Assembly (NCBI GenBank): GCA_016800925.1
Contig: JABCPU010000066.1
Coordinates: 62,001 to 126,000, forward strand
Reading direction: 5' to 3'
Source of the DNA: Suillus spraguei
Taxonomy: Eukaryota; Basidiomycota; Agaricomycetes; Boletales; Suillaceae
DNA length: 64,000 nucleotides
The notes under the pieces were generated by a model that saw only the letters and a list, made by a program, of their open reading frames with translations, made no database searches and was not told where the DNA came from. Made by a program: the position numbers and the translations under genes. Below are positions 9,700-20,758 of this stretch, piece by piece; the first letter of the stretch is position 1, and each line of letters begins with the position of its first letter.

Positions 9700-9930
9700 G
9701 ACATAAATATTAACATGTACTAGCCCAAGCTAGCCTGTGACAACTCGGGGTCTTGGTTGCGTGTCTGCAGAGTGAGCAGCGCAGGCCATGGTGCTTAGTA
9801 CGAGTTCCAACCCACTACAGATTACTACGTCCCCTTGCAACGCGTGCTCGGAATATGTCTTTCTTCAAACGTATATATATTCCATGTAGGGTCCTCTCTC
9901 CACCATGGCTACTCGTGTTCTTTTCTTCCA
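9700..9930 (+). repeat. Decayed copy of the Sec2 gene 3' end
   Basis: The stretch at 9845-9925 (GAATATGTCTTTCTTCAAAC, then GTA..., then GGGTCCTC) matches 41388-41450, the last exon and 3' flank of the Sec2-type gene, in the same plus-strand orientation and with many changes. Weaker similarity runs back to about 9700. A second dispersed copy is at 31430-31730. The frame is lost. The rest of 9931-10585 shows no gene. Confidence 0.5.
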
Positions 9931-10585
9931 AAAGGACGATATTACCCATAAACGCGAAGAGACATCAATTAAGGACCCAGGGCCTTAGGAAAGGGTGTCG
10001 TGGTCTATAATTGTGGAAGACATGATTATGTGCGCACGCCCTTCGTCACAATGGGGGATAGGTCAATCGGGTTGGCCACTGAAAGAGATTGTCTTGAATA
10101 AACTGTACTGAAATATTAACGTTTCCTTTGATGATATGCTAGACGGACAACAGAACAAAAAAAAATACTTTCTAGGAAATTTGTCTTTGGAACAGCAATT
10201 ACCCGATGCAAGGTATTAGGTTCCCTCCCGTATTAGCGTTCAGCTCATGGACCGAGGGCACGCAGAGACATGTTCGGGACAGCCACTGAGATACACGAGT
10301 GCAAGCAACTCAGACTGCAGGAGAGTTCTAACTTGGTCTGCGCTCAAAAGGAAAAAAGTTAGAAGGGATACACAGCAAAGCTTAGAGAAAGAAAGCGGAC
10401 TTCACACTAGCAGCAAAATATATTTCAACGGAGAATACGGACAAGATGGGGCGCACAATGAAACACGGAACACTAGATGCATAAGGAATTGAGTGCATTG
10501 GAAGTCGAACACAGCAGATAGAAAACGATACGATATAGTATTTGCCCGCAACGTGGCGCTGGGTCAGGATAGCGAATGGGTTCTT

Positions 10586-12266
10586 CTAGCCTGAACCGCC
10601 AGCACCGCTGCTCCCTTTACGAGTCCTGACAACCTTATTTCTCAACGCTCGCTCCTTGAGTTCTTTCTCTCGTTTTTCCAGATCATGCTGCTCTAGACCT
10701 CTTGCCTAAAAGTCATCATCAACGTTGGCTAAGCACAAGTAATCAAGAAGGCAAGCATACATCATCCCTGTCTGCATTATCCCACTTGTTTCGCCTCGCT
10801 TGACCCTTGATTTTCAGTTCACCTCTGGCATTTTGCGGAAGGGGTTCATCGATGGTTCTCGGTCTATCAACATCCATACGCGAGGGCGAAAGACTACGCC
10901 TCGCAGGACGCTTTCCCTTCCCACTATCACTGGCTTCATCACGAGTAATTCGTCGTCTCGCAGGCGAGCGAGAGACACTACCCCGCTTACGAGGACTCGG
11001 ACTCCTGCGACGGGCATATCTCGGCGCAGACCGTGACTGGCTCGACGCGGGAGAGGGTGAACGCGATAGCTTACGACGCTGAGGCGGGGGACTTCTGCTG
11101 TTCCTTTCTCGTCCAAATCTCCGTGGAGGCGAGCGTGAGTAGCTGGGAGACCGTCTCCGTCTCCTTGGTGGCGGAGGTGACAAAGATCGAGAGTCGACCG
11201 ATGGCGAACGTCTGCGGCGGCGAGGAGAAGGAGTCAAGGAGCGGCGACGACGAAAAGGAGGTGACCGCGTCCTAGATCTACGGAGCGGTGGGGAGCTCCG
11301 GCGGTATACAGGACTGCGGGATCTGGAGCGCCTCGGAGAACGCGAACGTCTGAGGGAAGGAGGAGGGGATCGGGAACTCCTTGCGTCAAATGGAGAGCTT
11401 GGAGATGGGGAGCGCCTGCGATGGGGCGGCGGACTGCGAGATATTCTGCGGCCAGGACGCTATAATGCACGAGTTTTAGAAGATTTGAAAGAAGCACGTA
11501 GTGAACTTACACCGCCACCCCGTCCACCCCAACCGTTATCTCTGCCTCGGCCACCGCCTTCAAATCCGCCTCTCCCTCTGCCCCTGCCCCTTCCGCGTCC
11601 GCGGCCTGCACGTTCACCTCTTTCCTGGTCTCTTATCTCGTCGAGACGGACCCTCCTGTCTCTCTCACCTATAGCACGCACGTCACCCTCGCGGGCTTTA
11701 CGCATTTCCTCTTTCTTCTCCTCCACAAACGTCTGTGGGACACCTGCGGGATGCTCCTGAGCCTCCAGCAGTAGAGACCAAAGAGCGGTCATGAACGAGG
11801 GCGTCGATGCCGTGAGGAAACCTGTCAGGTTTATTTGCATTTTCTTTGGGTCTGGAGTCTACAGGAAAATACGATGGGCACGGAAAAGTCTTGGACATCA
11901 AAAAAAGCTTACGGTGTAGTTTGGGTCGTCGAGGAGACCCATGGCATACTCGACGACCACTTCATCTTCAAAGCCAACGAGCTCCGTAACTTTTTTGGCG
12001 ATCCATGGGCGTATGACGTTGAGATTTACTTTTTTGAGGTCCACCTAAGGAACGAGATAGAAATTAAATTTTGAGCACTGGACTTAAATGGCGCACCTTT
12101 TTATCAAACTCTGGCGGAAATTTCATAGACTTTAACAACTTCAACTCTTTGTCAGAAAAGCGACGGTCCTGGTCTGCAGAAGTGCCTTTAAAGAATCCTA
12201 TTATTCAAGGTGGTGAGGAAGATCTTGCTGAAACTCAGTGAAAGGTAACTTACCTGCGTCGGCCAT
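10586..12266 (-). CDS. SRRM1-like PWI-domain splicing coactivator
   Basis: Six exons (12266-12254, 12197-12097, 12044-11913, 11858-11511, 11459-10761, 10705-10586) give 470 aa. The N-terminus (GFFKGTSADQDRRFSDKELK, then KFPPEFDKKVDLKKVNLNVI and RPWI) is a clear PWI domain with its preceding helix, residues about 5-110, as in human SRm160/SRRM1. PWI domains bind RNA and splicing factors. Next comes a Lys/Glu/Arg-rich linker, an RGRGRGRGRG glycine-rich segment and a long RS/RSP-repeat domain (many RSPS, RRRRSPS units), the typical phosphorylated tail of SR-related nuclear proteins. The last exon encodes LEQHDLEKREKELKERALRN and a GSSGAGGSG end. The protein should act in the spliceosome/exon-junction machinery. 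A 13-nt first coding exon is notable. The frame is intact. Confidence 0.92.
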
Positions 12267-12629
12267 GACTCCTTGACCACTGGGAGCTTGGTTGATAATT
12301 AACTTGAGAGGGAGGAGGAGTTGTTTACAAATTGGAAAGAATTTCTCACGCACCCGGGCTTATTAAGTTTGGCAACTAAAAGTTGAGCGATACCATGCAG
12401 TATAGGGTACGGTTGAAAAATCCCCGCGACTTTTCAACAGCTGTTTATAAACAGACCGCCTCAGACCATTTACAAACAGGTGTTCTAAACAGTTTTCAAC
12501 TAATAGTTATCAATTGGTTGAAAACTATTCATCAACAGCGTGAATAAAGATTTCGCACTGAAAAATTGTGAATACCCAGTTGACTGCCCTCTTTTTCGAC
12601 ACCAACACTTTGTCCTGGGCCACCCGACC
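12267..12629. other. Intergenic DNA with short GTTGAAAA/TTTTCAAC inverted words
   Basis: Promoter side of the splicing-factor gene. Between 12410 and 12545 the words GTTGAAAA and TTTTCAAC recur in opposite orientations (for example GTTTTCAACTAATAG against TTGGTTGAAAAC). No gene is visible. Confidence 0.45.
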
Positions 12630-12782
12630 AGGACTCATCGGTGGTTACTACAAGAGTGATCATATAGCATTTCAAGCAGCAATCGACAGTTCCCAAGGAA
12701 AATCAACTGGTTACTGATTTTCCTTGGGAACTGTCGATTGCTACTTATATGATCACTCTTGTAGTAACCACCGATGAGTCCT
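12630..12782. repeat. 153-bp near-perfect inverted repeat (long hairpin)
   Basis: The left arm begins AGGACTCATCGGTGGTTACT at 12630 and the right arm ends with its reverse complement at 12782. Further in, the arms carry CAAGAGTGATCATATA and GCAATCGACAGTTCCCAAGG and their complements. Only a few bases near 12667-12677 fail to pair, and the turn is about 10 nt near 12706. Each arm is about 70 bp. No coding potential; no convincing target-site duplication. It may be a foldback element or an expressed hairpin RNA. Confidence 0.85.
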
Positions 12783-13178
12783 CGATTTTTCTACTGCGGC
12801 CAAATAAGAGGTTGGATCTGTTTGAGAATTTGCATTATTAGGCTGATCTGCAAACCTAATAGCTATACGTCCCAGCCAATTGGTACGGTTTTCCAGTCGT
12901 GATGCTAGAAAACGCAATGCAATTTCAAAATATACTAACCGTCTGAGATTCTAGAGTCTCAATCCATCACTGTCTTGTAGTATCGCAGACTCACCTGATA
13001 AGCTGGTCTCGGACTACAGTATGAAACATGTATTCGGCATCGAACTGCTACTGAACGTCTAATAGTAAGCCGTCTCGGGGTTTGGGATATTTGGTCCGCT
13101 TTTGAAGGTCTCTGACACGCTGTGGTTGGACTGGTATACCTTTGCGGTATGAAACAACTCACTCGTCGCAAGCCCGGG
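12783..13178. other. Intergenic DNA upstream of the repeat-protein gene
   Basis: No gene recognised. The right end holds the likely promoter of the gene at 13370-15774. Confidence 0.45.
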
Positions 13179-13184
13179 TATAAA
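13179..13184 (+). promoter_or_regulatory. TATA box (TATAAA)
   Basis: GGGTATAAAGGAGG precedes a CATCATCAACTCC-type pyrimidine-rich leader about 30 bp downstream, which is a typical fungal transcription start context. It lies upstream of the unrecognised gene at 13370-15774. Confidence 0.55.
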
Positions 13185-13369
13185 GGAGGTGCAGGCGAGC
13201 ACTTCCATCATCAACTCCTCTTCTGTGCTACGCTCCAGCCTTGCTCTCGTCTTTTCGACACTGCAATCACCTCGCATTCTCACCTCAAGTCACTTTACGC
13301 CGTCATTATGATCGACTATACCAAGACAATCCCTTTCGTCTTCGTTCTCGCACCTATCCAAGACGCACG

Positions 13370-15774
13370 ATGCGCTACTTCTTATGGTATGGCCAATCCA
13401 GCAGTATGTGCCCTTTCCGCTTTTGCACAAACTTCTCCTGGCTCCGATACCCCCACGCCCTCCTCGACGATTCATCTAGCTCAGACGACACAACATCGAC
13501 GACGAACCAAGATGATACTACGTCACACACCTTCTTGCTTGTATTCTTGTGTCGTGTTGTCGAGCTTTTCATTATACTTATTGGTCAAATCGGTTTTCTC
13601 GCACACCAATTCCTACGAATCTCTGGCGTTGTTGATGCTCTCTCCTCCTCGGTTGCGACTCTCGAACAGACAACTGACCTCGAAATCACAAACCTCTGTG
13701 CCACGATGGAGCTTGTCAAACAGGATGTTGATTCCGTTAAAGATCTGACTCGTTGTCACGAACAGATAACGGCTCTCGAGGCTAGAGAATTCGCTACTCT
13801 TATCACCGATCAGCAACGCCAAATCGACAACCTCGGAAAACAGCTCCATGAGGAACGCGAACTCTCGAGAGATATCAAGAAGATTCTCGATAAGCTCACT
13901 TCCGTGTCTCGCAGGACAACATGGAGCTTCACGTTTTCCGCGGGCGTCTGCATGATCAACTGGCGTGTCAAATCAAAGACCAAATCCAAACGGAACGTGA
14001 TGTCATTGACCTTCGCAAGGAACTCGATGCCTTCCACGAACGCCTGCATGGCCAACTCATCTCTCAAGTCAAGGATCAAACCCGAACGGAGAACGACGTT
14101 GCCGACCTTCGCAAGGACATCCCGAAAACACTTTCTCTATATCATACGAGAATCTCAGCTCTGGAATTTGCATTATCTCAAGCCAAACCACCTCCGTCAC
14201 CTCAAGACATTGTTTGTGGATTTAAACCCGTACGAAATGCTACGTTTGTGGATGTTAGCCCCCTTCCAAAGCAAGTCCTTCCTGGCTTTCAGCATCTTCC
14301 TACACCAACGAGCGCTGCACCGAAGAAGCAAAGGTCGAGTATCTCAATCTCTGCTAGATCACTTCGGTTCATTGATTGTGAATCAATCTACATTCGTATG
14401 TCTTCTCGTTCATCGGCTGCGACGTCTTATTTAATTGACAGATATTCTTACAGAGCCATCCACATCATTCGGATCAAAAACAGCTGGAATCCCCATGAAG
14501 TCTACCTCCCCGAGGACGCCGCCGGCGGTTGATTCCGTTAGACGTCCGGTTACTGTCAAGTCTTCGGTTTCCAGGGTCCTGTCAAGCTCGAAGATTCCGA
14601 CTCCTGGCACGAGAGTACCACTCATGCCTAAAGGAGTCCTCTGTAAAACTCCCTCATCCAAAGGTAAAGAGTTCTGGCTATCATAGTTCACAATTCTGAA
14701 GTCGAGACGTTCATAGACTTATCTTGCGAGAACCGTGCCCCCCGAGAGTCCGTGACTCTCAAGAAGAGTGGCAGTGCCACTAAGGCCAAGGTGCAGGAGC
14801 CTAGAGTTCCTTCTCTCAAGAGTAGCAGTGCTGTCAAGGACAAAGCGAAGGTGCTTAAACCTCTCAAGAAGAGTATCAATGCCACCAAGGGCAAGGCACG
14901 GGAACTAAGTTAGTGCTCTTTTTATCTCGCCTCTTTTGTCCTGACTCGCCCGCTCCTTAGGTAACAACCAGGTGTTGCCTCCGTCCTCGTCTCCAGTCAC
15001 TCCAGCCACCACATTACGTGCGCCGGACTTGACGTCCCGGCCCGATGACGCATCGCATGGTATTGCTAGTCAACCCCTGTCATCGTCGCCATCCCTGGAA
15101 GCTCTGGATGTTGCTGTGCAACTCCACTCGTTGGGCGATCTGTGTGATCCATTGCCTTCTCTAGATTCGATGTCCTGGCTCGACGCCGCGTTGGATAGTG
15201 TTGCCAGTCAACCCCTGTCGTCGTCATCATCATTAGAAGCTTTGGATGCTGCTGTGCAGCGTCACTCGCTGGGCGATCTACGTGATCCGTTGCCTCATTT
15301 GGACTCGATGTCCTGGCTTGATGAGTGCCACGAAGTTTCATGTCAACCTCTTCGCCCGTCATCTTCCACGGAAGCTTTGGATGCCGCTGTGCAACTTTCA
15401 TCGCTGGATGAATTGTGCGGGACGATGCCCTCGCTGGACTCGATGTCTTTCCTTGATGATGATGCTCTCCCTGTCCCTCCTTTCAAGAGTATGTAGTCTT
15501 ACTTGTGGAGGTGCTCTGATTCGAATGTTTTTCCGTAGATCTTGGCCGGAATAAGGCTCGAAACATTCATTATCGTCACAGAGAACCTCTTCGCCTGTCA
15601 TCTTCCATGAAAACTATGGATGCTGCTGTGCAGCTTTCATCGCTGGACGACTTATGCAGGACGATGCCCTCGTTGGACTCGATGTCCTTCCTTGACGATG
15701 ATGCTTTCACGGTCCCTCCCTTCAAGTGTACGTGTCCTTTGATTCGAATGTCCCATAGCCCTTATCCGAGGTAA
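13370..15774 (+). CDS. Unrecognised protein: hydrophobic segment, coiled coil, four C-terminal repeats
   Basis: Not recognised. From the ATG at 13370 (another ATG is at 13308 in a different frame) the product has a hydrophobic stretch (VELFIILIGQIGFLAHQFL) and then a long coiled coil (13630-13905; ITALEAREFATLITDQQRQI). The frame must shift near 13905 to continue into HDQLACQIKDQIQTERDVID and its near-duplicate HGQLISQVKDQTRTENDVAD, about 33 residues apart; no GT-AG intron fits there. Introns are plausible at 14400-14453, from 14662, and from about 14910 to 14960. A lysine-rich exon (LKKSGSATKAKVQEP) leads to about four repeats of 45 residues with the core SLEALDAAVQLHSLGDLCDP followed by LPSLDSMSWLD (14990-15500, then 15540-15720 after an intron). 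The last possible stop is at 15772. Exon borders are approximate. Function unknown; a membrane-anchored scaffold is one guess. Confidence 0.55.
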
Positions 15775-16845
15775 GCCTTGAAGCCTACGTGCTTATTTAG
15801 CGTCTCTTGGTATTCCGCATATTTGAGCGTTGTATCGATACACCCCCATCTATGGCTTCGCTGTTGGTTGTATACCCTCTCATTTCCATTTCCCTCCATT
15901 CCTCACTTGCATCCTATTTTTATATTCTATCAGATACCATTTCTTCTCGTATCGTTCTTTACTTGCTTCCTCTCTTTCTTTCTATCTCTCTCGTTTTCCC
16001 TGTGTTGTATCTGTTTCTTCTCTGGATTTCTTTTTCTTTGTAGTATCAGTACGATTTCCTTGCTGCTTTATCATACCATTTTCCTCGTTTTCTATGATGT
16101 TATAGTCTAATATAAACACATTTCTGCTGGAAATTGTAACCGTACATTATGAGGTGCTTTGGCTTTTTAAAACTAGTATTCAGTAACTCTCACACGCTAG
16201 AGCATTACTTATGCTTTCCCGCGGACTTGATGATAACATTCAGATTCACATACGCTATATGTCATCCTCGTGTCACTACAGAGGCGAATTTTGCATTTCC
16301 TGGGCTGTAGAATAAAGCTATAGTCAAAAATTGCATTTGGCTTACAAATAGAAGTCGCTCTGCCAGCTCAGTGACTCCATTTAGTACTTAACCTTAGCCC
16401 GGGCTATCGCCAATACCAATGTACCGATGTCCCCAACTTCTGTCACACAGCCATGATTTCTCCATTTATGTCGACAAAGTGTTGGACGACTGTCCAAGAC
16501 CATTGTAAGTATGACCTATTCGCGTCAGACTCGGTCAGAGAGGCATAGGACATCCAATGATTCTGGCACATCGAATGGTGAATTCCGAGTCCCCGCGGGC
16601 TCGCGCACAGCCGCGGCGACAGCTTCTCGCGGTTTCTTTCTCCCCCACTCATTGCGGACCGAAGTAAGATGAATGTGCGAGTATGGGGGACCTGGTGGAG
16701 TAAGTGAGATTTCCTTGTTGGTCATACCTTTCTGATCAGAACGAAAGGTTGAAAACGAGAGTTAATTATCCCGCTATGATAAGGCGTAGTATATTTTAAA
16801 CGTGAAATCAGTCCCTCCTCCAATACATGCTCCAAGTACAACGAC
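15775..16845. other. Gene-free intergenic region
   Basis: 15800-16100 is strongly pyrimidine-rich on the plus strand and open in several frames, which encode only hydrophobic low-complexity text; I do not regard this as a gene. 16100-16845 contains no recognisable coding sequence; the right end is the promoter of the sugar porter. Confidence 0.55.
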
Positions 16846-19556
16846 ATGTCTCAATCACCGCGGGTCAAGTTCAAGAAAGATGGTGGGAACGGCATTAGCG
16901 TCTCTGACTTGGTCCTCGCTGAATCGGAAGGTCGCGTTGGATTCAGAGGCCTTTTTGAAAATAAATTCATGTGAGTAGTTTTGAGATATGATGTGGATAC
17001 GAACGATTGGATACATGTGTGGCACAGACTTGGTATATCGTTGTTCTCGACTCTCGGAGGATTCGTGAGTTGTCTGTTACAAGATAGATGATCGTTAGTA
17101 ATGCGGTGCCTTGTTAACAGCTCTTTGGCTACGACCAGGTGAGTTGGGCAATGTCTTGTTATGGCAGTAGGCACGCGTCTAACTGCGCACCAGGGAGTCG
17201 TGAGCAACGTGCTCGCCATTGAGTCTTTTGGAGTGAAGTTTCCGGCGATCTATACCAATGCAACACTGAAGGTAAGGGTAATGTTCTAATAGATGATGTG
17301 CCTGTCTGAGTTACACTACTTTTAGGGATGGTTTGTCTCCACACTTTTACTCGGTAAGTCAACGTGACATGCTACAAGCGTTCGTCAGTTGATCCCATTC
17401 GTAGCTGCCTGTCTCGGAGCCAATGTGAACGGCCCCGTCTGTGACAAAGTGAGATCTATCATTTAGCTAAGCAGGACAATCGCGACCGACTACAACAGAT
17501 CGGGAGAAAGGTAGACATAATATGCAATGTAGTGATCTTTCTTCTTGGTAGTTCACTCCAAGCAGGCGCCACGTCTCCCGGTAAGTTTGAACCCGTTCAT
17601 ATTTATCAGCTTTGCTGAAGATCATTTTGCTAGTTTATCTGTTTGCCGGTCGCGCTGTTGCCGGTTTAGCTATTGGTTCTCTAACGCACGTCGTCCCAAT
17701 GTATCTCGCTGAGATGTCTAATGCCAAAATTCGTGGATCTTTGGTTTCTTTGCAGCAACTCGCTATCACATTTGGGGTGAGTGAAACATATAGTACTGAA
17801 GTTATACATTTGACGCCACAAAGTGTAGATTCTTGTTAGTTGTGTGTGGCAGTCTACTTTCATATATTCGTATGGGCTCATTACTTGAAGACTGGATTGC
17901 ATATGGTACATCACATATTGGGGGAACTCGATGTGCCCCTGACATACCATACACCGGGGCGCTTTTGAACGGCAGACCTACATTCGACCCTTACACCGAT
18001 GTCCCTCCTGGCGGCTGCACTGGGCAAACTCAAGCATCATGGAGAATTCCGCTCGCGTTTCAAATACTCCCTGCTTTGGTGTGTTAGCTACATCTTCTGC
18101 TTCCATCTCATACCTATGGAAGTGCAGTGTCTTGGTATTGGCATGCTCTTCATGCCATATTCGCCCCGTTGGCTCGTTGAGCAAGGCCGCGAGGAAGAGG
18201 CCCTGGAGGTGCTGTTGCGTCTTCGCCGGAAGCCAGCTGACAATCGTTCGGTTCGAATTGAGTTTCTGAAGATCAGGGCTGAAGTTCGTTTTGCGAGAGA
18301 AGTCATGAATGTAGCATATCCTAATGCGGGGCCAATCAGGCAGATAATCAGCAAATACTTGGCATTGATCTCTAGCTGGCCAAAGTCTAAGCGTATAATT
18401 ATTGGTTGCCTTACTATGATGTTCCAGCAATTCATGGTGGGTTTTCAGATCAGTCTTTCTCATCATCTAGTGATTTGTGGTTTGCCAGGGGATAAATGTA
18501 AGTTGTGGTTCATCGTTCTGGAACTAATGTCGCTTACGTCCCTGAAGGCTCTCATTTATTACGCGCCTACGAGTAAGTATTACGAAATATTTTAGTTGTT
18601 TAGAGTTGACTCTCATCCACAGTTTTCGGCCAGCTGGGCCTTGATCCAAATACTACCTCTCTGTTTGCCACTGGTGTTTATGGAATTGTTAACGTGAGTT
18701 TATAGTATCGACAATACTACGTATACGCCTCTTAAATCATTATTATTTCAAGATGTTTGCTACTTTACCTGCTATCGTTCTTCTCGATAGTTTGGGCAGG
18801 CGGCCTTTGTTAATCTCTGGTGCCGCTGGATGTTTCACTTGTCTGGCAATCGTGGGTTCTCTTGTCACCGTTTATGGCAAGGACTGGCCAGCACATGCAG
18901 TAGCAGCTCGTACCGCCATCGGTAGGTGCACTGCAATTACCTACATAACACATTAAACTATCTTATAGTCTTTGTGTTTGTCTACGATGTCAACTTCTCT
19001 TACTCGTGGGCTCCGATTGGATGGGGTGAGTGGCTCATTTCATCTTCTTCAAGGATTCAATATATTTATATTCGCCAGTAATTCCCAGTGAGATCTTCCC
19101 GTTGCACCTTCGGTCCACTGGCATCTCGATTACTACATCGACCACGTGGTTATCGAACTTGTGCGCAGTTTTATTATCCTCCTCCGTCTCTGTATTGATA
19201 TGCTTTAGTGTGGTTGGGCTCGTTACGCCGGAAATGTTGGATGTGGGGGGGATGGCGTACTTTATATTTGCCGGATTTTCTCTTGCCGCGTTACTTTCAG
19301 TTCGTACGTCAAATCCTAAAATCGTGTCAGATAATATGCTTAACTCCCTTCATAGTATTCTTCTTCCCAGAGACCAAGGGTCGGGTGAGTTTTTTTGCGT
19401 ACTCATGTCCTGTCGAACGTGGCTGACAACGGTATGCAGACCTTGGAAGAAACGGATGCTGCGTTCGGTGACAACGTTACTGATAGGGAGCGAGAACACA
19501 TGGATGGTATTTGTCAAGAACTTGGACTTCCCGTCCAAGCGCTTTTGAATGCATAG
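16846..19556 (+). CDS. MFS sugar porter (hexose-type transporter)
   Basis: Twelve-helix transporter of the sugar porter family in the plasma membrane, moving hexoses or related sugars by proton symport. Many short introns. Visible family signatures: GGFLFGYDQGVVSNVL in TM1; GRKVDIICNV after TM2; AGRAVAGLAIGSLTHVVPMY with LAEM in TM4-5; RIPLAFQILPAL; FMPYSPRWLVEQGREEEALE; MMFQQFMGINALIYYAP in TM7; LLDSLGRRPLLISGAAGCF; VIPSEIFPLHLRSTG; and PETKGRTLEETDAAFGD at the C-terminus. A luminal loop ISYWIAYGTSHIGGTRCAP is longer than in yeast Hxt proteins and resembles the quinate/hexose transporters of basidiomycetes. An 18-nt microexon at 17121-17138 encodes exactly LFGYDQ. The frame is intact and length is normal (about 530 aa). 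It is convergent with the permease at 20759-23379. The exact substrate cannot be read from sequence. Confidence 0.9.
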
Positions 19557-20758
19557 TAGCGAAATTTCTGGCCTAGATCATGTCTCTGTTGAGTCGATTC
19601 ATGTATATATTGTGCGCCTTTTTCCTTTCCACCTTCAACATCATAAGTTCCGCATGTTCTTTTCACGGCATCGTCGATATTGAAAACGCAGCACTATACG
19701 CTCTTAAAAACATTTTTTGAAGACGGGTGCTTTGTGCCGTCCAGAACTTTGTCTATCGACCTTGAACTATTCAGTTCCTATTAGTGAAACTGTACTACGT
19801 GCTTACGCACTACTTCCACTTCCGCCCTCTTTCTATGTGCATTGCCAGAACAAGATAGCCATAGAAATGCTCAAGTCATTCTTCGTTACGCAAGACCACC
19901 CCATTTTGCTTACTCCTTTGTGATCAACCCGTCGCTCAATTCAATCGTATCTCGAACTGTTCCCTGACTCCGAGTCATTCACACTCAAGTTCAGGTAGCC
20001 ACTAAATATACCTCAACTGGATTATAATGGCACGTCAATGATGAAGAATCGCTCCTTCCTAAATGTTGACTCTTGGTGACAAGAGAGGACATGAATGCAT
20101 GGGTGAATGGCGATTCATCCGGTTACTTTCCATCTGGATATACAACGATACTTGGATAGGCATGTAGATGCTCTTAAACTTCACCCGAGACCTCTTCCCA
20201 TTCCTTAAGCACGAGCTTGTAGTAACCATGTGACTGCTACGGTAATTCTGACACAAACTGACAAAATTCCACAGACGGAACACAATGCTACATCAAGCCA
20301 AAATTAAAATCCGAGTCAAAGTGTTCACCTCTCGCAATGTCAAGGCTGACCTGCTTTTTCGCGAATGCTAACGTGAGTCATCTCATAGACTCGCGCTGAA
20401 CTTGTAGCCAAATCCGAGTAGACTGAACATGATTACAATTGCTTTACAGAAGGGTGTGTATGATCAACCACCTAGCGTGCACGATTCAACTAGGATGATA
20501 TATAGAGCCAATGGTCCTTAATTACACCAACGCCAGAAAAATCAATAGAACGTCGTAGTATATAGCATGTAGTGTCTACATCAGGCTTTGCCCTATGAAG
20601 ACATTGAATAGGAAAAAAAAAAGACATATAGAAGAGTGATTAACAGATTTTATAACACAATTGTTGTTGTCTCAATCCTTCATAAATTCGTACGTCCTTC
20701 CTCACTAAGCCATGTATCTGAACATAGGCGCCTACGGAAGGTGTCAGGGTTGTTTCAT
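19557..20758. other. Intergenic region between convergent transporter genes
   Basis: It holds the 3' ends of two genes. No coding sequence or strong repeat found; a poly-A run lies near 20616-20626. Confidence 0.5.

Noticed and set aside
10743..11275. Plus-strand open frames across the SR-rich region
   Set aside because: They are antisense translations of the RS-repeat domain of the splicing factor.
15778..16110. Overlapping hydrophobic open frames in three plus frames
   Set aside because: They arise from a pyrimidine-rich tract; there is no start context or intron pattern.
16443..16725. Minus-strand open frames upstream of the sugar porter
   Set aside because: No family likeness; probably promoter DNA.
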